A DNA stretch of 7,199 bases from Candidatus Geoarchaeota archaeon (GCA_015520395.1 WAQG01000226.1:1-7199), one strand, 5' to 3'. Positions 1 through 5,772 are shown, counted from the first letter of the stretch. Numbers and translations: made by a program. Notes: generated by a model not told the origin, from the sequence alone.

Positions 1-711
1 AGGGTTGAGGCAAGGTGGGCGATCGTCGCTGAAGGTTTTAAGGGAATGTTGCTTCAACCATATGGCTATAAGCCCCCCAAGGGTCGTCTCCCAGCTATAC
101 AGGCTACAGTTAGGGATCGGGACTGGCCTAGAGACACGGCTGGCATCATACTGAGTAGAAGATATGCAAATGGGTTTTTTGCCTGGGTCGTCCCGACAAG
201 CTATTCTGAACTCCTAGTCGGTTTCGCTACCTCTTCTGGAAGGCCTGCAGACCTGCTCCCCAGGCTTCTAAGGACTTTGGGCTTCAAAGGAGATACCGGA
301 CGGAGGTTTTATGGCTATGTCATAACTGGGGGCCCTATTGGGAAGCTCGTCTATGGCAGGACTGCAGTCGTCGGGGATGCTGCGGGCCATGTCAAGCCCA
401 CGACAGGCGGCGGCCTGCTATATGGGCACCTTTGTTCAACCCTCGCGGGACTTTACGTGCCCCTGGGGAAGGCAAACTTATATGAGAGGACGTGCAAAAG
501 GATTGTCCACGGTAGGTTGAAGGCGATGCTATGGGTTCGGCGTCTCCTAAACCTGCTTTCAGATAGTGTATTGAACCGCGTGGTGAGGGCGGCCTCCCAC
601 CCCAAAGTTGTGGAAGACATAGTGTCGGGGGATCAGGATACCCAGGTTGAGATAGTCTTGAACGTCATTAAGAACCCATTTTTCTATGCTGGGCTGACGG
701 GCCTGGTGTGA
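1..711 (+). CDS. Geranylgeranyl reductase family flavoprotein, C-terminal part (5'-partial)
   Basis: The reading frame is open from base 1, so the start lies outside the window; 236 codons are visible, and the ATG at 46 is internal. Seen: an FAD-binding motif VVGDAAGHVKPTTGGG (Asp at window codon 126), the classic second flavin motif of this family with its KPTTGGG tail, and upstream the stretch FFAWVVP, which matches the YxWxFP substrate-pocket motif of geranylgeranyl reductases with conservative changes. Known: archaeal members reduce the double bonds of geranylgeranyl chains in membrane lipids (digeranylgeranylglycerophospholipid reductase) or of geranylgeranyl diphosphate, using FAD at the membrane surface. 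Inferred: a role in making saturated phytanyl lipids; the exact substrate cannot be fixed because archaea carry several paralogs and the N-terminal GxGxxG domain is not visible. The TGA stop overlaps the ATG at 711 (TGATG), but the next gene probably starts further on. Confidence 0.88.
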   Translation, partial: RVEARWAIVAEGFKGMLLQPYGYKPPKGRLPAIQATVRDRDWPRDTAGIILSRRYANGFFAWVVPTSYSELLVGFATSSGRPADLLPRLLRTLGFKGDTGRRFYGYVITGGPIGKLVYGRTAVVGDAAGHVKPTTGGGLLYGHLCSTLAGLYVPLGKANLYERTCKRIVHGRLKAMLWVRRLLNLLSDSVLNRVVRAASHPKVVEDIVSGDQDTQVEIVLNVIKNPFFYAGLTGLV

Positions 712-719
712 TGAATAAC

Positions 720-726
720 TATAAAT
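720..726 (+). promoter_or_regulatory. TATA box for the zinc-ribbon/aEF-1beta unit
   Basis: TATAAAT just after the reductase stop codon. Transcription would begin about 25 bases downstream, near 748, so the mRNA would start only about 10 bases before the ATG at 759, or exactly at the in-frame GTG at 747. There is no Shine-Dalgarno sequence before either codon, which fits a leaderless or nearly leaderless transcript. This argues that the zinc-ribbon gene does not start at the GTG/ATG at 708/711, even though those codons overlap the upstream stop. Confidence 0.55.
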
Positions 727-758
727 TGCTGTCCGCCGTATCGACTGTGGAAATCGCC

Positions 759-953
759 ATGGCGTCATTTGAGGTCGAAATGGAGCTGGAGATGCCGGTC
801 TGCTCGTCCTGTAATAGGCCTATCGCTCCTTACGAGAGAGGCATCAAGTTCTACTGCCCTAACTGCGGTGAGTCGATAATATGGCGTTGCCCTAAGTGCA
901 GGAAGCTTGTGGTGCCCTATAAGTGTGTGAAGTGTGGTTTTGAGGGGCCGTAG
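759..953 (+). CDS. Small zinc-ribbon protein with four CxxC pairs (putative RNA-binding)
   Basis: A 64-residue protein with four CxxC knuckles: CSSC, CPNC, CPKC and CVKC, ending KCGFEGP. Between the second and third pairs lies the stretch ESIIWRCPKCRK, typical of the short archaeal 'zinc-ribbon RNA-binding' family (DUF1610 type). Known: members are about 50-65 residues long, very widespread in archaea and often encoded directly before the aEF-1beta gene, as here; their function is inferred to involve RNA or translation rather than shown. The eight cysteines could hold two zinc ions. Start choice: the frame is open from GTG 708 (81 residues), but the TATA box at 720-726 lies inside that extension, and the first 17 residues (MNNYKLLSAV...) look unlike family N-termini. 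I therefore prefer ATG 759; GTG 747 or a coupled ATG 711 remain possible. Confidence 0.85.
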   Translation: MASFEVEMELEMPVCSSCNRPIAPYERGIKFYCPNCGESIIWRCPKCRKLVVPYKCVKCGFEGP

Positions 954-959
954 GGGGTG
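953..959 (+). promoter_or_regulatory. Shine-Dalgarno site deciding the aEF-1beta start
   Basis: GGGGGTG overlaps the last base of the zinc-ribbon stop codon (TAG 951-953) and lies 6 bases before the GTG at 966. Its own last three bases are the in-frame GTG at 957, so 957 is unlikely to be the start because it would sit within the ribosome-binding site. The site implies coupled translation of the second gene on a shared mRNA. Confidence 0.6.
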
Positions 960-965
960 TTATGC

Positions 966-1238
966 GTGGGTAGGGTTATTGCTGTTTTCAGGGTTCTCCC
1001 ATCGGGAGACGATGTGGATCTAGATAAGCTGGTTGTCAAGATAAGGTCGGCCTTACCTAGTGGCGTGGAGGTAAGGGACTACGAGCTGAGGCCCATAGCC
1101 TTTGGGCTTAGCGCCCTTAGGATCCTGATCTCAATGCCCGACGACATGGCTGGCGGAACCGATGCTGTGGAGCAGGCAATCATGGAGGTTGAGGGTGTCG
1201 AGCAGGTTGACGTCGAGTTTATCTCGCTAGAGCATTAA
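966..1238 (+). CDS. ef1b: Elongation factor 1-beta (aEF-1beta/aEF-1B)
   Basis: A 90-residue protein when started at GTG 966, giving MGRVIAVFRVLPSG, which matches the MGKVxAVxRVMP opening of archaeal aEF-1beta. Further family marks are DVDLDKL, the central PIAFGLSALRI, and the C-terminal GTDAVEQAI...EGVEQVDVEF. Length agrees with the usual 88-91 residues. Known: the protein is the nucleotide exchange factor that swaps GDP for GTP on aEF-1alpha, recharging it for aminoacyl-tRNA delivery; the fold is a small alpha/beta sandwich equal to the C-terminal domain of eukaryotic eEF-1B. A frame start at GTG 957 would add three residues (MLC) not seen in the family. It follows the zinc-ribbon gene by 12 bases and is very likely co-transcribed with it, an arrangement common in archaea. 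Confidence 0.95.
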   Translation: MGRVIAVFRVLPSGDDVDLDKLVVKIRSALPSGVEVRDYELRPIAFGLSALRILISMPDDMAGGTDAVEQAIMEVEGVEQVDVEFISLEH

Positions 1239-1284
1239 GGTCTCTCTTCCGGCACATTAAGTGAACTGGTGGGGACTGGAAAGG

Positions 1285-1291
1285 GTTAAAT
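1285..1291 (+). promoter_or_regulatory. TATA-like box for the cdc48 unit
   Basis: GTTAAAT preceded by purine-rich GAAAGG, which could serve as a BRE. Start of transcription would be near 1313-1317, leaving a leader of about 30 bases that contains GGGGGGTG at 1324-1331, a Shine-Dalgarno match 11 bases before the ATG at 1343. Spacing is acceptable but the TATA match is only moderate. Confidence 0.4.
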
Positions 1292-1295
1292 CGGC

Positions 1296-1301
1296 TTTTT
1301 T
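1296..1301 (+). terminator. Oligo-T terminator of the zinc-ribbon/aEF-1beta unit
   Basis: A run of six T residues 57 bases after the aEF-1beta stop codon. Archaeal RNA polymerase can terminate at short T runs without a hairpin. It lies just downstream of the putative cdc48 TATA box and before the expected cdc48 start of transcription, so the two units could be separated here. Evidence is the T run alone. Confidence 0.35.
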
Positions 1302-1342
1302 GATAGAGTATAGTGAAGCTGGCGGGGGGTGTGAGTTCTTAA

Positions 1343-3541
1343 ATGAGTATTAGTAATCGGAGGGAGGTGCTCCTCAGGGTTGCGGAGGCTAAGCCAAGGG
1401 ATGTTAACAAGGGTAAGATTAGGATAGGGAGCTACGATATGAGGGTTCTGGGGATAAAGCCTGGAAGCTACGTTGAGATAGAGGGTAGGAGGAAAACAGT
1501 TGCCATAGCCGTGAAGGCTGATCCCGAGGATGAGGGGGCAGGGATCGTCAGAATGGATAGGGTGACGAGGCAGAACGCTAGGGTTCAGTTGGGCGACATG
1601 GTCAAGATAAGACCTATCAACCCGAAGTCCGCCCTGAGCATCCGGGTCGCCTTAAAGGTTCCCATAGACTACGAGTTCTCAGGCGCCCAGCTCAGAGCAT
1701 TCCTTCAAAAAAAGCTTAGGAATCGAGCCTTCGTTGAGGGGGATGAGTTTGTAGTTGAGACCGATTTGCCCGGGACAAGCAGATTCATAGTAGTCTCAAC
1801 TAAGCCCGAAGGGCCCGTCAAGATCACTCGGGAAACCCAGCTCATAGTCATAACCCGCCCCATATTCCTGGAGGAGGGCGCCCGGGTTACCTACAGCGAC
1901 GTCGGTGGTCTTTCAGAGGTCATAAGGAAGGTTAGAGAGATGGTGGAGCTCCCATTGAAGTACCCCAAGCTCTTCAAGAGGTTGGGGATAGAGCCTCCAA
2001 AGGGAGTTCTCTTCCACGGCCCGCCCGGAACGGGCAAAACTCTCCTGGCAAGAGCGGTTGCAAATGAGGCAGACGCCTTCTTCATCTCCGTTAATGGGCC
2101 TGAGATAATGAGCAAGTTTTACGGCGAAAGTGAGGCAAAGCTGCGTGAGATATTTGAGGAGGCTAAGAGGAATGCCCCATCGATCATTTTCATCGATGAG
2201 ATTGATGCTATTGCTCCTAAGAGGAGCGAGGTTACTGGGGAGGTTGAGAAGAGGGTCGTAGCCCAGCTACTAGCCCTCATGGACGGGCTTGAGCCACGTA
2301 GCAACGTGGTTGTAATTGGGGCTACGAACAGGGTTAACTCCCTTGACCCAGCCCTTAGGAGGCCTGGCAGGTTTGATAGGGAGATAGAGTTCCCTGTCCC
2401 CAACAGGCAGGCGAGGCTTGAGATACTAAAGATACATACGAGGCACATGCCGCTGGCCGACGATGTCGACCTGGAGAAGCTTGCAGACATGACTCACGGG
2501 TTCGTGGGGGCTGATATAGCCGCCCTATGTAAGGAGGCTGCGATGAGGGCTCTTAGAAGGTATCTGCCGGAGATAGACCTCGACAAGGGTATTGATGACG
2601 AGGTTTTAGAGAAGGTGGTCGTGACCCAGTCGGATTTCCTCGAGGCGCTCAAGGAGATAACGCCCAGCGCCCTCCGTGAAGTATATGTAGAGGCAACGGG
2701 CGTTAAGTGGGAGGATGTTGGGGGGTTGAAGGAGGCTAAGAGGGAGCTCATGGAGACCCTCATATGGCCGATAAAATACCCTCAGGTCTATGAGAGGATG
2801 GGGATAGAGCCTGCAAGGGGGATACTCCTGGTAGGCCCTCCAGGCACCGGCAAAACCCTTCTCGCCAAGGCCGTTGCTACGGAGAGCGGGCTCAACTTCA
2901 TCTCGATAAGCGGGCCGGAGATATTTAGCAAGTGGGTGGGCGAGTCTGAGAGGGCTATAAGGGAGGTTTTCAGGAAGGCCAGGATGGCGGCGCCATGCAT
3001 AGTCTTTCTAGATGAGGTAGAGTCTATAGCCACCAGGAGGGGGGTAGTTGAGGGTGAATCCGGCGTGAGCGAAAGGGTGTTAAGCCAGCTTCTCACAGAG
3101 CTTGATGGGTTCAGAAGGGCTGAGGGCGTCTTCGTCCTCGCGGCAACGAACAGGCCGGATCTCCTGGATCCAGCTATAATAAGGCCTGGGAGGCTCGACA
3201 AAATAATACTTGTTGGCCCTCCAAACCTCGAGGAGAGGCTTGAGATACTAAGGATATACACGAGGCGGATGCCGCTAGCCGAGGATGTAAACCTGAGGGA
3301 GATCGCTGAGAGAACTGAATACTATACAGGGTCAGATCTCAAGGCGCTTGTCAGGGAGGCTGCACTGATAGCGCTTAGAGAGGATATTAACGCAAGGAGT
3401 GTTGAGATGAGACACTTCCTAGCAGCGCTAAACAAGGTTGGCCCATCACTTAACGACAGCATAATCAAATTCTACGAGAACTGGGTTAGGAACGCCTCCC
3501 AACTCTATGTTTCAAAGCCATCTCCAATAAGCTTCCTGTAG
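1343..3541 (+). CDS. cdc48: Cdc48/VCP-family two-ring AAA+ ATPase
   Basis: A full-length 732-residue member of the archaeal Cdc48 (VAT/p97) family. Domains in order: Cdc48 N-terminal double-psi barrel about residues 8-92, second N subdomain about 105-180, AAA ring D1 about 190-400, AAA ring D2 about 455-680. D1 has Walker A GPPGTGKT (226-233), Walker B IIFIDE (281-286), sensor Asn329, arginine fingers in RRPGR (339-343) and pore loop KFYGE (258-262). D2 has Walker A at 498-505, Walker B IVFLDE (553-558), Asn603, RPGR (614-617) and pore loop KWVGE (530-534). All catalytic residues are present. Known: a homohexameric unfoldase that threads proteins through its pore, feeding proteasomes or taking complexes apart. 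An in-frame TAA directly precedes ATG 1343, so this is the earliest possible start. The C-terminus ends PISFL and lacks an HbYX proteasome-docking motif. It heads a tight unit with a winged-helix gene and fen1. Confidence 0.97.
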   Translation: MSISNRREVLLRVAEAKPRDVNKGKIRIGSYDMRVLGIKPGSYVEIEGRRKTVAIAVKADPEDEGAGIVRMDRVTRQNARVQLGDMVKIRPINPKSALSIRVALKVPIDYEFSGAQLRAFLQKKLRNRAFVEGDEFVVETDLPGTSRFIVVSTKPEGPVKITRETQLIVITRPIFLEEGARVTYSDVGGLSEVIRKVREMVELPLKYPKLFKRLGIEPPKGVLFHGPPGTGKTLLARAVANEADAFFISVNGPEIMSKFYGESEAKLREIFEEAKRNAPSIIFIDEIDAIAPKRSEVTGEVEKRVVAQLLALMDGLEPRSNVVVIGATNRVNSLDPALRRPGRFDREIEFPVPNRQARLEILKIHTRHMPLADDVDLEKLADMTHGFVGADIAALCKEAAMRALRRYLPEIDLDKGIDDEVLEKVVVTQSDFLEALKEITPSALREVYVEATGVKWEDVGGLKEAKRELMETLIWPIKYPQVYERMGIEPARGILLVGPPGTGKTLLAKAVATESGLNFISISGPEIFSKWVGESERAIREVFRKARMAAPCIVFLDEVESIATRRGVVEGESGVSERVLSQLLTELDGFRRAEGVFVLAATNRPDLLDPAIIRPGRLDKIILVGPPNLEERLEILRIYTRRMPLAEDVNLREIAERTEYYTGSDLKALVREAALIALREDINARSVEMRHFLAALNKVGPSLNDSIIKFYENWVRNASQLYVSKPSPISFL

Positions 3542-3547
3542 GAGGTG
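3541..3547 (+). promoter_or_regulatory. Shine-Dalgarno site overlapping the cdc48 stop codon
   Basis: GGAGGTG begins on the last base of the cdc48 stop codon (TAG 3539-3541) and lies 10 bases before the ATG at 3558. A nearer ATG at 3551 is in another frame and opens only a 13-codon ORF. The overlap suggests that ribosomes finishing cdc48 can re-initiate on the small gene that follows. Confidence 0.55.
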
Positions 3548-3557
3548 GGCATGGGGT

Positions 3558-3785
3558 ATGAGCGGGCTTCCACTCGAGAACATCATAATTGAGGTTCTCA
3601 GGAAGAAGAGGGCCCCCCTTTCAAGCGACGATCTCCTTAGGATCCTGAAGACGGAGGTGGGCTTGAAGAGGCCAATAGATAAAAACGATCTGAGGAAGCC
3701 GTTGATGAAGCTTGAGCTTTACGGGAGGATAAGGGTATATTCGGTTAAGGGGACATATATGATAGAGCTTATGGAGGAGAGGTAA
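3558..3785 (+). CDS. Small winged-helix-like protein of unknown function
   Basis: A 75-residue protein that I cannot assign to a named family. Seen: an N-terminal helix (LENIIIEVLRKKRAP), a second helix after SSDDLLRILKTEV, a third around KNDLRKPLMKLELYG, then a strand-turn-strand IRVYSVKGTYMIEL. Three helices followed by a beta hairpin is the usual order of a winged helix-turn-helix, with DLRKPLMKLELYGRIR as the likely recognition helix running into the wing. There is no zinc motif, no signal peptide and no membrane segment. The protein is basic in its middle (KRPIDKNDLRK), which would suit DNA or RNA contact. It lies 16 bases after cdc48 and 1 base before fen1, so it is translated from the same mRNA. 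That it is a real gene is supported by its Shine-Dalgarno site and packing; its role is not visible. Confidence 0.82.
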   Translation: MSGLPLENIIIEVLRKKRAPLSSDDLLRILKTEVGLKRPIDKNDLRKPLMKLELYGRIRVYSVKGTYMIELMEER

Positions 3786-3786
3786 A

Positions 3787-4821
3787 ATGGGGGTAAATCT
3801 TAGGGATCTGGTGGTGAAAAAGGCCCTACGGCCGGGTGATCTGGTCGGCAAAGCCCTCGCCATTGATGGATACAATGCACTGTACCAGTTCCTCACAGTT
3901 ATACGGCAACCCGATGGCACCCCCTTAAAGGACTCACTTGGCCGGATCACAAGCCACCTCAGCGGCCTATTCTACAGGACAGTCAACCTCATGGAAATGG
4001 GAGTAAAGCCCGTCTACGTCTTCGATGGAAAGCCGCCGGAAATCAAGGAGCTTGAGATAGAGAGGAGGCGGTTGCTTAAGAAGGAAGCAGCGAGAAAGTA
4101 CGAGGAGGCACTTGCAAGAGGGGATCTCGAGGCGGCCCGAACATACGCGATGCAGGCTGCCAAGCTAACTGAGGAGATGGTGAATGAGGCGAAGGAACTA
4201 CTCGATGCCATGGGGATCCCGTGGGTTCAGGCACCCTCAGAGGGTGAGGCTCAGGCCGCCTACATGGCTAGAAAGGGCGACGTATGGGCGTCTGCAAGTC
4301 AGGACTACGACTCCCTTCTCTACGGTGCGCCCAGGCTTGTGAGAAACCTAACGATCTCTGGGAAGAGGAGGAGGCCAAGGGGCCGTGGATACATCGAGGT
4401 GGAGCCTGAACTGATAGTCCTTGACGAGGTTTTAAAGCACCTTGGGGTTTCCAGGGAGCAGCTGATAGAGATCGCGATCCTCATAGGCACCGACTATAAT
4501 CCAGATGGAGTTAGGGGGGTTGGGCCTAAGACTGCCTATAAGCTTATAAAGCAGTATGGGAGCCTTAAAAGGGCGCTTCTTAAGTTGCCCCAGGCGAATT
4601 TCCCGGTCGCCCCCGAGGAGATCAAGAGAGTTTTCCTTGAGCCAGAAGTTACCGATAACTATGCGTTAAAGTGGAGTATGCCTTCGAGGGACAGGGTCAT
4701 CGAGATCCTTGTAGAGGAGCACGACTTCTCCAGGGAGAGGGTGGTGAAGGCTGTGGAGCGGGCGGAGAAGGCCTATAGGGAGAGGTTTCTTCAGAGAGGG
4801 CTAGACTTCTGGTTCCGTTAA
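3787..4821 (+). CDS. fen1: Flap endonuclease FEN-1
   Basis: A complete 344-residue FEN-1, within the family's usual 335-350. N-terminal (XPG-N) part: MGVNLRDLV opening, metal-binding Asp27 (AIDGYN), Asp80 (VFDGKPP). Internal (XPG-I) part: Glu152 and Glu154 (PSEGEAQ), Asp173 and Asp175 (SQDYDSLLYG), Asp236 (GTDYNPDG). The helix-3-turn-helix GVRGVGPKTA (241-250) binds duplex DNA. Residues 336-343, QRGLDFWF, form a PCNA-interacting box of the Qxx(L)xx(aromatic)2 type at the extreme C-terminus. Known: removes 5' flaps during Okazaki fragment maturation and base excision repair, docked on PCNA. Start ATG 3787 is preceded by GGAGAGG (3776-3782), 4 bases away, inside the end of the winged-helix gene. 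The stop codon shares four bases with the stop of the convergent pcm gene. Confidence 0.97.
   Translation: MGVNLRDLVVKKALRPGDLVGKALAIDGYNALYQFLTVIRQPDGTPLKDSLGRITSHLSGLFYRTVNLMEMGVKPVYVFDGKPPEIKELEIERRRLLKKEAARKYEEALARGDLEAARTYAMQAAKLTEEMVNEAKELLDAMGIPWVQAPSEGEAQAAYMARKGDVWASASQDYDSLLYGAPRLVRNLTISGKRRRPRGRGYIEVEPELIVLDEVLKHLGVSREQLIEIAILIGTDYNPDGVRGVGPKTAYKLIKQYGSLKRALLKLPQANFPVAPEEIKRVFLEPEVTDNYALKWSMPSRDRVIEILVEEHDFSRERVVKAVERAEKAYRERFLQRGLDFWFR
4818..4821. other. Shared stop codons of convergent fen1 and pcm
   Basis: The palindrome TTAA supplies TAA for fen1 on the plus strand (4819-4821) and TAA for pcm on the minus strand (4820-4818). There is no intergenic space for a terminator, so each transcript must end inside or beyond the opposing gene. 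Confidence 0.95.
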
Positions 4822-5495
4822 TACCACCCTTTAACGCCCCTCAGGGGGACGAAGGCTACGTCGCTTACCGAAATCTTCCTAATTCGTCCGCCCACCCTTT
4901 CTACAAGTAGTAATTCCTGGTAGCCGTGGGGCGAGCCGACCGGTATCACCATGACGCCACCCTCCCTAACATACTCGGCAAGCTCCTCCACAACCTCAGG
5001 TGGGGCAGCCGCTGTCACGATTATTGCATCAAATCTGGTCCTGAAGGGGGCGCCTATGCTCCCGTCTGCAGCAATTACGTCAACCCTATCATCATATCCA
5101 GTCTTAGTCAGGTTTCTCCTGGCGATCATTGCAAGCTCTACTGTAAGCTCGATCGTATAGACATGCCCCTCCACGCCCCCGGGCCTGGCAACTATCTCAG
5201 AGTAGACGGCGGCCATGTAGCCTGAGCCCCCACCTATCTCAAGGACGTTCATCCCGCGCCTCAGCCGTGCATACTCACAGAACATCGCAGTCATATGCAG
5301 CGCAGACGTCGTTTGCCCATACCCGATAGGTATGGGGGTATCCATGTAAGCGTATTCCCTGTATTCGGGTGGGAGAAACTCTTCCCTAGGCACCCTTAGC
5401 ATAGCCCTAAGGACTTCCTGCCTTTTAATGACCCCAAGCTTATAAAGCCTCAGAATAGTCTTCCTCCTGGCCTCGGCGACCTCAGACATCAACAT
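4818..5495 (-). CDS. pcm: Protein-L-isoaspartate O-methyltransferase
   Basis: A 225-residue class I SAM-dependent methyltransferase of the PCMT family. Seen: the substrate-site segment YGQTTSALHMTAM (59-71; family form GQTISxPxMVA), SAM motif I VLEIGGGSG (84-92) followed by YMAAV, the acidic post-I segment VYTIE (112-116), motif DVIAADGS (139-146), the family signature FDAIIVTAAAP (155-165), then EGGVMVIPVG (178-187) and the C-terminal FVPLRGVKGW. Known: it methylates isoaspartyl residues that arise spontaneously in ageing proteins and so starts their repair to aspartate, a task of weight in thermophiles. Start: ATG 5495 is the first in frame; ATG 5489 two codons later is an equal alternative because no Shine-Dalgarno site is visible and the mRNA may be leaderless. 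Convergent with fen1 and downstream of tRNA-Asn on the same strand. Confidence 0.95.
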   Translation of the reverse strand: MLMSEVAEARRKTILRLYKLGVIKRQEVLRAMLRVPREEFLPPEYREYAYMDTPIPIGYGQTTSALHMTAMFCEYARLRRGMNVLEIGGGSGYMAAVYSEIVARPGGVEGHVYTIELTVELAMIARRNLTKTGYDDRVDVIAADGSIGAPFRTRFDAIIVTAAAPPEVVEELAEYVREGGVMVIPVGSPHGYQELLLVERVGGRIRKISVSDVAFVPLRGVKGWY

Positions 5496-5513
5496 ATAAT
5501 CACATAAACCAAC

Positions 5514-5527
5514 ACATAACCCTTATG
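5514..5527 (-). promoter_or_regulatory. Possible promoter of pcm
   Basis: On the minus strand the segment reads CATAAGGGTTATGT. Two weak TATA-like cores, CATAAG and TTATGT, lie roughly 22-32 bases before the candidate starts ATG 5495 and ATG 5489, consistent with a leaderless mRNA. The box is far from consensus, so the exact element is uncertain. Confidence 0.28.
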
Positions 5528-5533
5528 AAAAAA
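5528..5533 (-). terminator. Oligo-T terminator of tRNA-Asn
   Basis: Six T residues on the minus strand, 20 bases past the encoded CCA end of the tRNA and before the presumed pcm promoter. This is the usual archaeal way to end a short stable RNA transcript and would separate the tRNA from pcm. Confidence 0.55.
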
Positions 5534-5552
5534 GAGTACGGCACCCGGCTAG

Positions 5553-5629
5553 TGGCGCCGGGGGTGGGATTTGAACCCACGACCACCCGGTTAACAGCCG
5601 GGTGCTCTACCATGCTAAGCTACCCCGGC
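5553..5629 (-). tRNA. tRNA-Asn (anticodon GTT), CCA encoded
   Basis: A complete cloverleaf on the minus strand. Acceptor GCCGGGG pairs with CCCCGGC (5623-5629 with 5557-5563), all seven pairs canonical. The D arm is GCTT/GAGC with loop AGCATGGTA, holding the expected A14, G18G19 and A21. The anticodon stem CCCGG/CCGGG closes the loop CTGTTAA, giving anticodon GTT (bases 5595-5593) with T33 before and A37 after it; this reads AAC and AAU, asparagine. The variable loop is TGGTC and the T arm GTGGG/CCCAC has loop TTCAAAT. The discriminator is G (5556) and CCA is written in the DNA (5555-5553). No intron is present in the anticodon loop. The heavy G+C content of the stems suits a thermophile. It probably has its own promoter and oligo-T terminator. 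Confidence 0.97.
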
Positions 5630-5656
5630 ACCACAACAATATTCTGGAGCTAAGGC

Positions 5657-5662
5657 TTTAAG
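5657..5662 (-). promoter_or_regulatory. TATA-like box of tRNA-Asn
   Basis: On the minus strand AAGCTTAAAGCC contains the core CTTAAA, centred about 30 bases before the first base of the tRNA (5629). Transcription would then begin a few bases before the mature 5' end, leaving a short leader for RNase P to remove. The upstream AAG may act as BRE. Confidence 0.5.
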
Positions 5663-5674
5663 CTTGACGTTAAG

Positions 5675-5748
5675 GGTCAGCTCCCCGAGACACAGCACTC
5701 ATCGCCCGGGCACCCGGAAAGGCTCGAATAGGAGGTCTATCATCATCC
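5675..5748 (-). ncRNA. Candidate C/D box guide RNA
   Basis: Read on the minus strand, the segment begins GG then a perfect C box ATGATGA (5746-5740) and ends with a D box CTGA (5680-5677) then CC, so the ends can form a short GG/CC closing stem. A C'-like box CGATGAG lies at 5704-5698, followed by 17 bases up to the D box. A TTTATA element at 5778-5773 predicts transcription starting near 5749, just before the C box. Known: archaeal C/D RNAs are about 50-70 bases long and guide 2'-O-methylation of rRNA or tRNA through the bases before D and D'. At 74 bases this is slightly long, no clear D' box is seen, and no target was identified. An alternative is chance motif occurrence in a spacer. Confidence 0.35.
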
Positions 5749-5772
5749 AGAATAAGACTTGAGTAATAAGGC

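Noticed and set aside
2119..3261. Several minus-strand open frames of 89-157 codons inside cdc48 (for example 2788-3261 and 2119-2490)
   Set aside because: They are antisense to conserved AAA motifs, are Ser/Leu-rich in the manner of reverse-frame artefacts, and have no recognisable domain or start signals.
4926..5225. Plus-strand open frames antisense to pcm
   Set aside because: They overlap the conserved methyltransferase motifs and show no family features or ribosome-binding sites.
5695..5760. Partial tRNA or attachment-site remnant (GGCTCGAATA resembles a T-arm)
   Set aside because: No paired stems or acceptor end surround it, and no repeat of the tRNA-Asn 3' end is present in the window.
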